DNA from: Flavimobilis soli | GTDB lineage: Bacteria > Actinomycetota > Actinomycetes > Actinomycetales > Cellulomonadaceae | Length of the DNA: 64,000 nt | Direction: 5' to 3' | Assembly: GCF_002564025.1 (NCBI RefSeq) | Contig: NZ_PDJH01000001.1 | Location: 1,240,001 to 1,304,000 of the forward strand | Shown here: positions 1 through 7,510 of the stretch, piece after piece | Position numbering within the stretch: position 1 is the stretch's first letter | How the letters are laid out: each line of letters opens with the position of its first letter | Notes under the pieces: generated by a model | The model's database searches: none | What the model saw: only the letters and a program-made list of their open reading frames with translations | What the model was told of the DNA's origin: nothing | Position numbers and translations under genes: made by a program

Positions 1-1
1 T

Positions 2-817
2 CATCCTCTCGCCGCGGCGATCACCGCCGCCGCCCCGGGCGTCACCGCAGCGGCGGATGTGACCGAGCAGGCGGGGCACGGCATCGAAGGCACCGCCGAT
101 GGTTCGACGATCACCGTCGGCAGCCCGCGCTGGCTCGACGCCGGTGAGCTCGGCGACCGGGTCGAGGGACTGGAAGAGCAAGGCATGACCGTCGTGATCG
201 TGCACCGCGACGGAGCGCCAGTCGGCGCGATCGGCGTCCGAGACGAACTACGCCCCGAAGTCCCCGAGGTCGTCCGTACCCTCGCAAGCCAGGGGGTCGG
301 CATGACGATGCTCACCGGCGACAACACCCGCACAGCCCAGGCCCTTGCCGCCCAGGCGGGGATCGTCGACGTGCGCGCGGAACTGCGCCCTGAGGACAAG
401 GCCGCCGCGATCGGAGCGTTCTCCGAGGCGGGACCAGTCGCGATGATCGGCGATGGCATCAACGACGCGCCCGCTCTCGCGGCAGCCGACATCGGCATCG
501 CGATGGGCGCGACCGGATCGGACGCCGCGATCGAGTCCGCCGACATCGCGTTCACCGGCCATGACCTGCGTCTCATCCCCAGAGCGTTCGACCACGCCCG
601 TCGGGGCCGCCGCATCATCAACCAGAACATCATCCTGTCCCTGTTGATCATCACCGCGCTGCTCCCGCTCGCCCTCTTCGGTGTCCTGGGGCTCGCTGCC
701 GTGGTCCTGGTCCACGAGGTCGCCGAGGTCATCGTGATCCTGAACGGACTGCGCGCCGCCCGAACCCACACGCCTCAGACGGACGGCCGACGCTCGCTAC
801 TCCCAGACAGTGTCTAG
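2..817 (+). CDS. Heavy-metal-translocating P-type ATPase (P1B), C-terminal part
   Basis: An ATP-driven efflux or uptake pump for a transition metal in the cytoplasmic membrane. The window opens inside the ATP-binding domain: the first codons read HPLA, which is the HP motif of P1B ATPases, so the DKTG phosphorylation site and the metal-binding helices lie upstream of base 1. Visible are TGDN, the hinge motif GDGINDAPAL near 452-481, and two C-terminal membrane helices ending HEVAEVIVILNGLRA. This C-terminal signature resembles Zn/Cd/Co exporters more than copper ATPases, but the metal cannot be fixed without the missing membrane part. The gene ends 162 bp before the resolvase and is probably transposon cargo. 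Confidence 0.88.
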   Translation, partial: HPLAAAITAAAPGVTAAADVTEQAGHGIEGTADGSTITVGSPRWLDAGELGDRVEGLEEQGMTVVIVHRDGAPVGAIGVRDELRPEVPEVVRTLASQGVGMTMLTGDNTRTAQALAAQAGIVDVRAELRPEDKAAAIGAFSEAGPVAMIGDGINDAPALAAADIGIAMGATGSDAAIESADIAFTGHDLRLIPRAFDHARRGRRIINQNIILSLLIITALLPLALFGVLGLAAVVLVHEVAEVIVILNGLRAARTHTPQTDGRRSLLPDSV

Positions 818-857
818 TTCCTCCCTCGAGGCCGGCGACAGCCACCAGGCCTGGGGT

Positions 858-942
858 GTCTCATGGATGACCGTCCATGAGACCGTCGCCCCCATCACGG
901 TGCTGCACCGTGCGTCGTGTCTCATGGGCCGTGTCCGAGACC
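858..942 (+). promoter_or_regulatory. Inverted repeats upstream of the resolvase, candidate res subsites
   Basis: A perfect dyad with 10-bp arms GTCTCATGGA and TCCATGAGAC (858-867 and 874-883, 6-bp spacer) is followed by a degenerate second dyad at 919-942 (GTCTCATGGG ... GTCCGAGAC). Both lie in the gap in front of a serine resolvase, where Tn3- and Tn5053-type elements keep the res site. They are the only obvious dyads in that gap. Assignment as res is inferred from position and symmetry. Confidence 0.5.
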
Positions 943-979
943 TATGTACCGCGAGGCACGTTGGCGTTACTTTCAGGTG

Positions 980-1546
980 ATGGCTTCGATCGGATACGCG
1001 CGCGTCTCCACCCGGGAGCAGAACCCGGACGGTCAGACGGACCTGCTCGCCGCCGCCGGGTGCGAGAAGGTGTTCGTCGAGCACGCCTCAGGTGTGCTCG
1101 CCAAGCGGCCGGCACTCGACGACGCTCTGGAGTACCTGCGTTCCGGTGACACGTTGGTGGTGACTAAGTTCGACCGGCTCGGGCGGTCGGTGCGCAACCT
1201 CAAGGAAGTCGTCGAGACTCTGCAGCAGCGAGGCATCGGTCTGAAGGCACCGCCTCAGGGCATCGACACCACGACACCGGGTGGCCGCCTGTTCTTCCAC
1301 ATGCTCGCCGCGATCGCCGAGTTCGAGCATGACCTGATCGTCGAGCGCACGCAGGACGGTCTTGCCGCCGCCCGCGCGAGAGGTCGCAAGGGTGGGGGCC
1401 GGTTCAAGATGACGGCGACCAAGGCGCGTCGGGCCAGGACAATGTATGACGAGAAGTCCTACACGGTCCAGCAGATCGCTGAGACCTTCGGGGTCTCGCG
1501 CGGCACGGCCTACCGCCACCTCGCCCAAGACGCACGGCCGATGTGA
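980..1546 (+). CDS. Serine recombinase, resolvase/invertase family (TniR-like)
   Basis: A 188-residue small serine recombinase, expected to resolve transposition cointegrates at a res site. The N-terminus reads IGYARVSTREQNPDGQ, with the catalytic serine in RVST. Further motifs are KFDRLGRSVRNL and the family signature around FFHMLAAIAEFEHDLIVERT. The C-terminus ends in a helix-turn-helix (VQQIAETFGVSRGTAYRHL). Length is normal for the Tn3-resolvase group. The ATG at 980 is chosen because it gives the canonical start MASIGYARVS; the frame is open to 917 but that would add residues absent from the family. It precedes the transposase gene by 6 bp, so the two are probably co-transcribed. Confidence 0.9.
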   Translation: MASIGYARVSTREQNPDGQTDLLAAAGCEKVFVEHASGVLAKRPALDDALEYLRSGDTLVVTKFDRLGRSVRNLKEVVETLQQRGIGLKAPPQGIDTTTPGGRLFFHMLAAIAEFEHDLIVERTQDGLAAARARGRKGGGRFKMTATKARRARTMYDEKSYTVQQIAETFGVSRGTAYRHLAQDARPM

Positions 1547-1552
1547 GGGGAC

Positions 1553-3004
1553 GTGCCGGCGCGGTGGGAGGTCTCGGACAAGATCGCTCTCCTGCGCCGC
1601 CACGACGACGGTGTCCCATGGACGCGGCTGGCAGCCGAGTCGGGGGTCCCGCTGCGCACCCTCTCGCGCTGGGCGCGCGCCTATCGGTCTGACCCCACCT
1701 CACACAGCCTCGCTCGGCGCCAACGCAGCGATCATGGCCGGCGTCGAATCCCGGCAGAGCTGATCGAGGTAGTCGAAGCTCTCGCCCTGGCAACGCCGGC
1801 TCCGACAGTGGCGTTCATCCACCGCCGCGTGGCCGGCATCGCACACGATCGCGGCCTGTCTGCCCCCAGCTACTCCAGCGTCCGGAGCCTGGTCGCCGGG
1901 ATCGATCCCGGGCTGCGCGCTCTGGCCGAGCACGGGGACGCGGGATACCGGGACAGGTTCGAGCTGGTGCTGCGGCGCTCGGCCGAGCGCCCCAACGAGC
2001 AGTGGCAAGTCGACCACACTCTCCTGGACGTGGCGATCCTCGACGCCAAGGGCACCCAGGTGCGCCCCTGGCTGACGGTGGTCCTGGACGACTACTCCCG
2101 CGCCGTGGCCGGCTACACCCTCTTCCTCGGCGCACCTTCGGCCGAGCAGACGGCGCTCGCCCTGCACCAGGCCGTCAACGCCAAGACGAACCGGGGCTGG
2201 CCGGTCTGTGGGCTGCCCGAGGTCCTCTACAGCGACCACGGTTCGGACTTCACCTCCGCTCGCCTGGAGCAGGTGTGCCTGGACGCCCACATCCGGCTGA
2301 TCCACTCCCGGGTCGGGGTGCCTCAAGGGCGGGGGAAGATCGAGCGGTTCTACCGGACCGTCACCACCGAGCTCCTGCCGCACCTGCCCGGGTACATCCC
2401 GCACGGCACGAACGGCGCACCGGTCACCTCCCCGTCGCTCTCGCTCGAAGACCTCGACGCCATCCTCGAGCAGTACGTCGTTGCCGAGTACAACGCCCGC
2501 CCCCACTCCCAGACCCACCAGGGGCCGACCGTCCGGTGGAGCGCGAGCGGCTTCATCCCGCGCAGCCCCGCCCACCCTGAGGATCTCGACCTGCTCCTGC
2601 TCACCGCGGCCACCACCCGCAAGGTCCAGCGCGACGGCATCCAGTTCGCCTCGACCCGCTACCTGTCCACAGTCCTGGCCGCCTACGTCGGGGAGCAGGT
2701 CACCGTCCGCTTCAACCCGCGCGACGTCGGGGAGATCCGCGTGTACTTCAACGACGAGTTCTTGTGCCGGGCGATCGCCCCTGAGCTGTCCGCCGAGTCG
2801 ATCTCCCTCGACCAGCTCCAAGCCGCCCGCCGTCAACGCCGCCGCGACCTCAAGGACCAGCTCCGCCAACACCGCACCCTCGCCAGCGCCCTGCCCAGCG
2901 ATACCCGATACGCCCCACCAGCAGTCAGCACCGACGACACAGCACCGCCACCGGCTCTTGAGCCCCGACCACGACATGGACTGCGTCTGTATGCCACCGA
3001 CTAA
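1553..3004 (+). CDS. tniA: DDE transposase with Mu-type C-terminal domain (TniA/TnsB-like)
   Basis: A 483-residue cut-and-paste or replicative transposase. An N-terminal helix-turn-helix region (about residues 1-60) is followed by an RNase H-fold rve core: first Asp in QVDHTLLDVAI, second in YSDHGSDFTS, Glu in GRGKIERFYRT. A Mu-transposase-type beta-barrel then spans roughly residues 355-410 (VTVRFNPRDVGEIRVYF), and a basic C-terminal tail follows. The barrel and the adjacent P-loop partner separate it from simple IS481/IS3 transposases and place it with TniA/TnsB/MuA. Start is GTG at 1553, 6 bp after the resolvase stop with GAGGGG just before it. The end overlaps the TniB-like gene, implying translational coupling. 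Confidence 0.85.
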   Translation: MPARWEVSDKIALLRRHDDGVPWTRLAAESGVPLRTLSRWARAYRSDPTSHSLARRQRSDHGRRRIPAELIEVVEALALATPAPTVAFIHRRVAGIAHDRGLSAPSYSSVRSLVAGIDPGLRALAEHGDAGYRDRFELVLRRSAERPNEQWQVDHTLLDVAILDAKGTQVRPWLTVVLDDYSRAVAGYTLFLGAPSAEQTALALHQAVNAKTNRGWPVCGLPEVLYSDHGSDFTSARLEQVCLDAHIRLIHSRVGVPQGRGKIERFYRTVTTELLPHLPGYIPHGTNGAPVTSPSLSLEDLDAILEQYVVAEYNARPHSQTHQGPTVRWSASGFIPRSPAHPEDLDLLLLTAATTRKVQRDGIQFASTRYLSTVLAAYVGEQVTVRFNPRDVGEIRVYFNDEFLCRAIAPELSAESISLDQLQAARRQRRRDLKDQLRQHRTLASALPSDTRYAPPAVSTDDTAPPPALEPRPRHGLRLYATD

Positions 3005-3890
3005 GAAGCTCTCCGTGCTCGGCAAAGACAACGACGGCCGGCGGTTCCTCACCGGAACCTTCGACGAGGTCAACTCCGCCGCCCCGCACCCTCACCCCGT
3101 CCCGTCCTTCTACAGCACCCGCGAGCACCGGCGGTTCACCGAGTTCGCCGACACCGTGCGCACCCACCGCTACATCGGACTGTGCTGGGGCCCGCCCGGG
3201 ATAGGCAAGACACTCTCAGCCCGCCACTACGCCGGCGTCGACTCCTGGGAGCAATGGCAATACGACGTCGGCGACACGGTCGGACCCGTGCCGCCACGGG
3301 TCCTGGAAGTACGCACCGCGTTCTACACCCCCACGGCGGCCGCCACCCTCAAGCAGATCGACCAAGGCCTACCCCGAGCCTGCCAAGCGATCTCCTACGC
3401 GATCGACTACGACGAGCTCGGACTCGTCGACCCCTACGTTCACGACGCCTCACGCTCCTCCGGGCGCACCGAGCTGCTCATCATCGACGAAGCCGACAGG
3501 CTCAAGAGCACCGGTCTCGAGCAAGCCCGCGACTACTACGACCGCCACCACATGGGCGTCATCCTCATCGGCATGCCAGGCATCGAAAAGCGCCTCGCGC
3601 GCTATCCCCAGCTCTACAGCCGCATCGGCTTCGCCCACGAGTACAGACCCCTCGGCCCCGACGAGCTCACCGCTGTCCTCACCACGCGCCTACCCGCCCA
3701 GCACACCGACCACGACCCGATCGCGCACGCCACCGCCCTGGCCACCGTCGCTCGCATCACCGCAGGCAACTTCCGGCTCCTGGACCGCCTGGCCACCCAG
3801 ATCGAACGCATCCAGACCATCAACGACCTCCACACCCTCACCCCAGAGCTCGTCGATGCCGCCAGAGAAGCCCTCCTCATCGGCCACTGA
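2991..3890 (+). CDS. tniB: AAA ATPase transposition regulator (TniB/TnsC-like)
   Basis: A 299-residue P-loop ATPase that would bind target DNA and activate the adjacent transposase, as TniB, MuB, TnsC and IstB do for theirs. Walker A is GPPGIGKT (about residue 66) and Walker B is LLIIDEAD (about residue 163), followed by the sensor-like GMPGIEKRLARYPQLYSRI. The C-terminus has the lid-type helices of AAA+ proteins (ARITAGNFRLLDRLATQIERI). Start is ATG 2991, inside the last codons of the transposase gene; an in-frame ATG at 2976 is an alternative. The gene stops 39 bp before the proposed transposon end, so it is the terminal gene of the element. Confidence 0.85.
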   Translation: MPPTKKLSVLGKDNDGRRFLTGTFDEVNSAAPHPHPVPSFYSTREHRRFTEFADTVRTHRYIGLCWGPPGIGKTLSARHYAGVDSWEQWQYDVGDTVGPVPPRVLEVRTAFYTPTAAATLKQIDQGLPRACQAISYAIDYDELGLVDPYVHDASRSSGRTELLIIDEADRLKSTGLEQARDYYDRHHMGVILIGMPGIEKRLARYPQLYSRIGFAHEYRPLGPDELTAVLTTRLPAQHTDHDPIAHATALATVARITAGNFRLLDRLATQIERIQTINDLHTLTPELVDAAREALLIGH

Positions 3891-3929
3891 CCGCTACCAG
3901 AAGCACGCCACCAAGCGATGCGACTCACA

Positions 3930-4446
3930 GCCGGGCGCCGTCGGACCGGTCGAGCGGTTCGCGCAGGAGTCGGAGGACTTCGTGTGGGCGCCGACCGTCC
4001 GCGAGCTCGCCGCCGGGATGAACGCGCTCACGGGTGAGGACCGCATCGACGCCGCTGAGCTCGAGCGGCTCGTGACGCTGCGCGACGCCCAGGTCACCTC
4101 GGGCCTCGGCAAGGACCCGCAGGTCGTCGCGACGGCGCGGGCCCGCGAGTTCGTCGTCGACCGCCTGATCCGGGTGGCGCCGCCACGCCCGTTCACCACG
4201 CCCGACGACGGTCCCCTCCTCGCCGTGCGGCTGCGCGTCCTGACACGCAAGACGCTCGGCGGCCTGCACACCGACGTCGACGGACGCGTGCTGCGCCCCG
4301 ACGGCGAGGTGCTGCCGGGGCTGTGGGCGGTCGGCGAGGCCGCCGGGTTCGGCGGAGGCGGGGTCCACGGGGAGCGCGCGCTCGAGGGCACGTTCCTCGG
4401 CGGGTGCCTGTTCTCCGGGCGGACCGTCGGCGAGGCGATCGGCTGA
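3930..4446 (+). pseudogene. FAD-binding dehydrogenase (KsdD-like), 3' remnant cut off by the transposon
   Basis: Only the C-terminal ~170 residues remain. The sequence from about 3935 reads GPVERFAQESEDFV and later RKTLGGLHTDVDGRVL, LPGLWAVGEAAGFGGGGVHG, then ALEGTFLGGCLFSGRTVG. These are the substrate/FAD-closing segments of the FAD-binding dehydrogenase family related to 3-ketosteroid dehydrogenases and fumarate reductase flavoproteins. The N-terminal GxGxxG dinucleotide fold, about 370 residues, is missing. The join to transposon sequence is abrupt between 3890 and 3935, with no start codon or ribosome-binding site of its own. The upstream part would lie beyond the transposon's left end. 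The 264 bp after it (4447-4710) hold no gene I can support. Confidence 0.72.
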
Positions 4447-4710
4447 GCCCCGCCCGGCCACCGGCGCACCGTCATCGGCCTGGGCACAGAGGAGCGCGGC
4501 CCAGGTCGATGGGGACCGGGGCCGCGCTCACGGGCGGTGCGCAGCTCAGCGTCTCGGGGGATGACGCCGAATGTTCGCAGCAAGCGCCAGCAGCACAGTT
4601 CCTTGGCAGTCGTCGTGGCCGGCGCGCACCCGTTCACCCTCCCTATCGGCGGGCAGGCTCCTGTGTGAGGGAAAGCCACCTGCCTGTTGCGGGAGATTCT
4701 CGAGGCCAGC

Positions 4711-6447
4711 TCAGCTGGCCGCGGTCGCCGTCGCCGTCGCGACGGTCGACCCGCCCTGCTTCACGGAGTAGGACGCGCCAGCGACCAGGTCCGGAGCAGA
4801 GACGACAGCGTCCCCGAACGCCTTGGGCGACGTGAACGTCGCGACGACCGTGCCGGCGTCGTCCACCACCTCGACCGGCACGTCAGCCTCGCCCGCGCCC
4901 GTGAGCTGGACCCACGGCTGAGCCGACGCCGCATCGGGAGCCTGCGCCATTCCCGCCGCGCCGAGTGCGACAAGGGTCCCGCCAGTGACCTGGATGCCGC
5001 TCTCCGCGTCGAGCGCGCCGTTACCCGCATTCATCGGTCCGTACACAATCGTGGCACCGCCCGAAAGAGAGAGGGAACCGTTCGAGTCGATGCCGTCACC
5101 GCCCGCGTCGATCGTCAGGGCGCCACCCGAGATCTCGATGTGCAGGTCGTCGCTGCGCGTGTACGTCGTCGCGCCGCCCATGCCGCCGCGTCCGCCGCCC
5201 TGGCCGCCCTGGCCGCCAGCGGGCATGTCACCTGAGGGCCGTTCGCCCGACGGCGCCTCTGCCCCGCCGGGAGCGCCGCCCCCTGCGGGGGCCTCGCCGC
5301 GCTCAGGCATGTCGGTCGGCTTCCCGGCGGGCACCTCGACGCCACCGGTTCCGCCGGGGCCCTCCTGCGCCGTCGAGCCGGAGCCGTCCGACGCGTTGAG
5401 GCCGTCATCTGACGCGACGACCGACGTCGTTCCTCCCGATATGGCGATCAGCGCGCCCTCGATGCCCTCCTCGGACTGCGTGACGTTCACTGCCCCACCC
5501 GCGACGACAACCGCGACGGCGCCGCGGACCCCGTCGCCCGTCGCCGCGACGGTGACCGCGCCGCCGTCGACGATCACATCGGTCTGCGCCGCGATCCCGT
5601 CGTCGCCGGCGGTCACGTCGACCGTGCCGTCGAGCACCTGGATCCACCCCTTGCCAGCGTCCTCGTCCTGGTCCGACTTGAGGCCGTCGCCGCCCGCCTC
5701 GACAAGCAGCGTGCCGCCCTCGACGAGGAGGTAGTCCTTGCCTCGCACGCCGTCGTCGAGAGCCGAGACCGAGATGGAGCCCGACTCGATGACGAGCCCG
5801 TCCTTGGACGCGATGCCGTCGTTCGACCGGCCTTCGACCGTCAGCTGCCCGGTCCCCGCGATCGTCAGGTCGGCGGTCGAGAACAGGGCAGCGTTCGGCT
5901 CGTCCTCCCCCTCGGCGTACTCGTACTGCGCGGCGTCGGACAGCGTGTTGCGCGTGCCGGCCGCGAGGACCACCGCGACGACGCCCGCATCTTCGACGAA
6001 CAGGGGCGACGAGGTCGAGCTCGCGATCTGGGCGCCGTCGAGGACGACCCGCACGAGGTCCTCGTCCGCCGTCGCGACGACGACCTGACCGTCCGTGAGC
6101 GTGCCCGTCAGCCGGTAGGTCCCCGCCCTCGTGACCGTCACGGTCGAGCCGTCGACCGTGACTGCGTCGGGCGCCGCACCTGCGACCGTCGCGGTCGTCC
6201 CGCTCAGGGTGACCACCGTCTCGGTCGACGCATCCCACGACGCCGCGTCCCCGGCGTCGTGCACCTCGACGTTGTTCTCGCGCGCCTCCTTCGCGGACGC
6301 GACGGCGACGACGGACGCGGTCGACGACGTCGCTGACGTCGACGTGTCCCGCGACGCGGCAGGCGAGCAGCCGACGAGAGCCGCCACGAGGACGACGGAG
6401 GCGAACGACGCTGCGTGGCGCGCGCCGCGGTGAGTTCTGGCGGTCAT
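4711..6447 (-). CDS. Secreted lipoprotein with DUF4353 carbohydrate-binding/beta-helix domain
   Basis: A 578-residue exported protein. A basic, hydrophobic N-terminus ends in the lipobox-like LVGCSPA, so it is probably a lipoprotein. The body is a run of parallel-beta-helix-like repeats with recurring acidic DDGI/DDGV/GDGI turns (for example NDGIASKDG, DDGVRGKD, GDGLKSDQ), characteristic of the DUF4353 family whose Clostridium member Cthe_2159 binds polygalacturonate and cellulose and calcium. A Gly/Pro-rich, low-complexity insert (GGQGGQGGGRGGMGG) interrupts the helix around residue 420, then the repeats resume (DGIDSNGSL). ATG 6447 is chosen over an in-frame start 10 codons upstream because AGGAG lies just before it. 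It stands alone between the transposon scar and the Imm26-like gene. Confidence 0.8.
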   Translation of the reverse strand: MTARTHRGARHAASFASVVLVAALVGCSPAASRDTSTSATSSTASVVAVASAKEARENNVEVHDAGDAASWDASTETVVTLSGTTATVAGAAPDAVTVDGSTVTVTRAGTYRLTGTLTDGQVVVATADEDLVRVVLDGAQIASSTSSPLFVEDAGVVAVVLAAGTRNTLSDAAQYEYAEGEDEPNAALFSTADLTIAGTGQLTVEGRSNDGIASKDGLVIESGSISVSALDDGVRGKDYLLVEGGTLLVEAGGDGLKSDQDEDAGKGWIQVLDGTVDVTAGDDGIAAQTDVIVDGGAVTVAATGDGVRGAVAVVVAGGAVNVTQSEEGIEGALIAISGGTTSVVASDDGLNASDGSGSTAQEGPGGTGGVEVPAGKPTDMPERGEAPAGGGAPGGAEAPSGERPSGDMPAGGQGGQGGGRGGMGGATTYTRSDDLHIEISGGALTIDAGGDGIDSNGSLSLSGGATIVYGPMNAGNGALDAESGIQVTGGTLVALGAAGMAQAPDAASAQPWVQLTGAGEADVPVEVVDDAGTVVATFTSPKAFGDAVVSAPDLVAGASYSVKQGGSTVATATATAAS

Positions 6448-6554
6448 GAAGTCTCCTGAGCTGGTCGTGATGTCCACACCAGTTCTACGGAGGCGCGCTG
6501 AGGCGCCGCTTTACCGCGCCTGTGTGCCTCCTGAGAGGCCACGTCTGGCGCAGC

Positions 6555-7394
6555 TCACGGCGCCAAGGGGACCGTCCAGGTGTCCTCGCCCGCCTCGACC
6601 AGCAGATGCGTGCCCGCGGGCAGCTTGTGCGCACGCACGATCCGCTCCACCTCCGCCGCGAGCCCACGCCCATCCTGGCCGTACAGCACGATCTCCGTAC
6701 CCTCCGGACCACTCATCGTCCCGTCTAGCTCCCCCAGCTCCGAGTCGAGCTCGAGAAGCAGCGCACACTCGATCACGTCCACCGCCGACCTCTTCCGGCC
6801 CGGCACCACGATGCACACACGGTCATCCAGATCCTCCCGCGGCGGCGCCATCGGCGCAGCCTCAGGCACCGGCGTCGGATGATCCCACCACCGCTGAGTC
6901 CGCAACGGCACAAGAGTTCCGTGAGCGAGGGCTTGCGGGAACCAGTTCTCGACAGAGAGCGGTCCGAGGGACCCTCCCGGCTGTCGTTGCCCGAGCTCAC
7001 TGAGCGGCACATGAAACGAGTGAACAGTACGCAAGTAGCGGTCGATCACATCGACGCGCACCTCGCGGCCGCGGACGGAGAGTCTTCTGACATCGTTCTC
7101 TCCTTCCGGGAGACGCCACACGCTCAGATCTACCGGTCCAGCACCGCCAAGCAATGGCCACCGGCTACCGATGTACAGCCCCGACATCTTGCAGGCCAAC
7201 AGGGCGTCCCCCGGATCGAGAAGACTGACATCCTTCAATGTCGGAGAGGTCGTCTGCGGAGCGAACAGATATCCCAAGACTCCCTGCTCTCCGTGATGAA
7301 CTACCACCCGGCCGGGCGCGAAGGACCCATCGGCGAGTGGAACTACAAACCAGTCTCCGGTCCCGTACCCCACGTCCGCCGTGCGACGCACCAT
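6555..7394 (-). CDS. Imm26-like immunity-family protein with extra C-terminal region
   Basis: A 279-residue soluble protein. The first ~130 residues resemble immunity protein 26: GDWFVVPLADGSFAPGRVV near residue 12, then a beta-rich stretch ending WPLLGGAGPVDL. Imm26 proteins neutralise effector toxins in polymorphic toxin systems. The second half (WWDHPTPVPE onward) contains no domain I recognise, although it looks folded (DDRVCIVVPGRKR, ELDSELGELDGTM). Start is ATG 7394 with GGGGAGG about 8 nt upstream on its strand. No toxin, secretion or WXG100 gene is adjacent, so a role in immunity is inferred from the family only; an orphan immunity or unrelated beta-barrel role is possible. Confidence 0.55.
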   Translation of the reverse strand: MVRRTADVGYGTGDWFVVPLADGSFAPGRVVVHHGEQGVLGYLFAPQTTSPTLKDVSLLDPGDALLACKMSGLYIGSRWPLLGGAGPVDLSVWRLPEGENDVRRLSVRGREVRVDVIDRYLRTVHSFHVPLSELGQRQPGGSLGPLSVENWFPQALAHGTLVPLRTQRWWDHPTPVPEAAPMAPPREDLDDRVCIVVPGRKRSAVDVIECALLLELDSELGELDGTMSGPEGTEIVLYGQDGRGLAAEVERIVRAHKLPAGTHLLVEAGEDTWTVPLAP

Positions 7395-7457
7395 TGCCCT
7401 GACCTCCCCGGTAACTGACCAGGAGCATGGCACAGACGGTCGGCGCTCGGACGCGCC

Positions 7458-7498
7458 GATCGCCCGGATGCACCAACGGTGGGTGCATCCGAGCGATC
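7458..7498. repeat. 41-bp palindromic repeat, copy A
   Basis: Arms GATCGCCCGGATGCACC and GGTGCATCCGAGCGATC pair with one mismatch around a 7-nt loop. It lies 13 bp past the stop of the minus-strand SNF2 helicase gene. Four more copies of the same length and pattern occur at 11514, 11576, 11637 and 14211. Confidence 0.85.
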
Positions 7499-7510
7499 TG
7501 TCGGGAGGTG

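Larger units (their letters stand above)
1..3929 (+). mobile_element. Right portion of a Tn5053/Tn402-like (Mu/Tn7-type) transposon with metal-ATPase cargo
   Basis: Three consecutive plus-strand genes form a transposition module: serine resolvase, DDE transposase with a Mu-type C-terminal barrel, and a P-loop ATPase. This is the TniR/TniA/TniB set of Tn5053/Tn402-like elements; no TniQ gene is visible. A heavy-metal P-type ATPase lies just upstream on the same strand and is the probable cargo. The right end must lie between the TniB-like stop (3890) and the first recognisable codons of the interrupted FAD dehydrogenase (about 3930). The trinucleotide ACA at 3927-3929 would fit the TG...CA ends of this superfamily, so 3929 is a proposed boundary. 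The left end is outside the window, so the terminal repeat and target duplication cannot be tested. Confidence 0.65.

Noticed and set aside
4447..4710. Possible small gene or riboswitch between the dehydrogenase remnant and the DUF4353 gene
   Set aside because: No start/ribosome-binding pair with coding-like composition and no recognisable conserved RNA motif on either strand.
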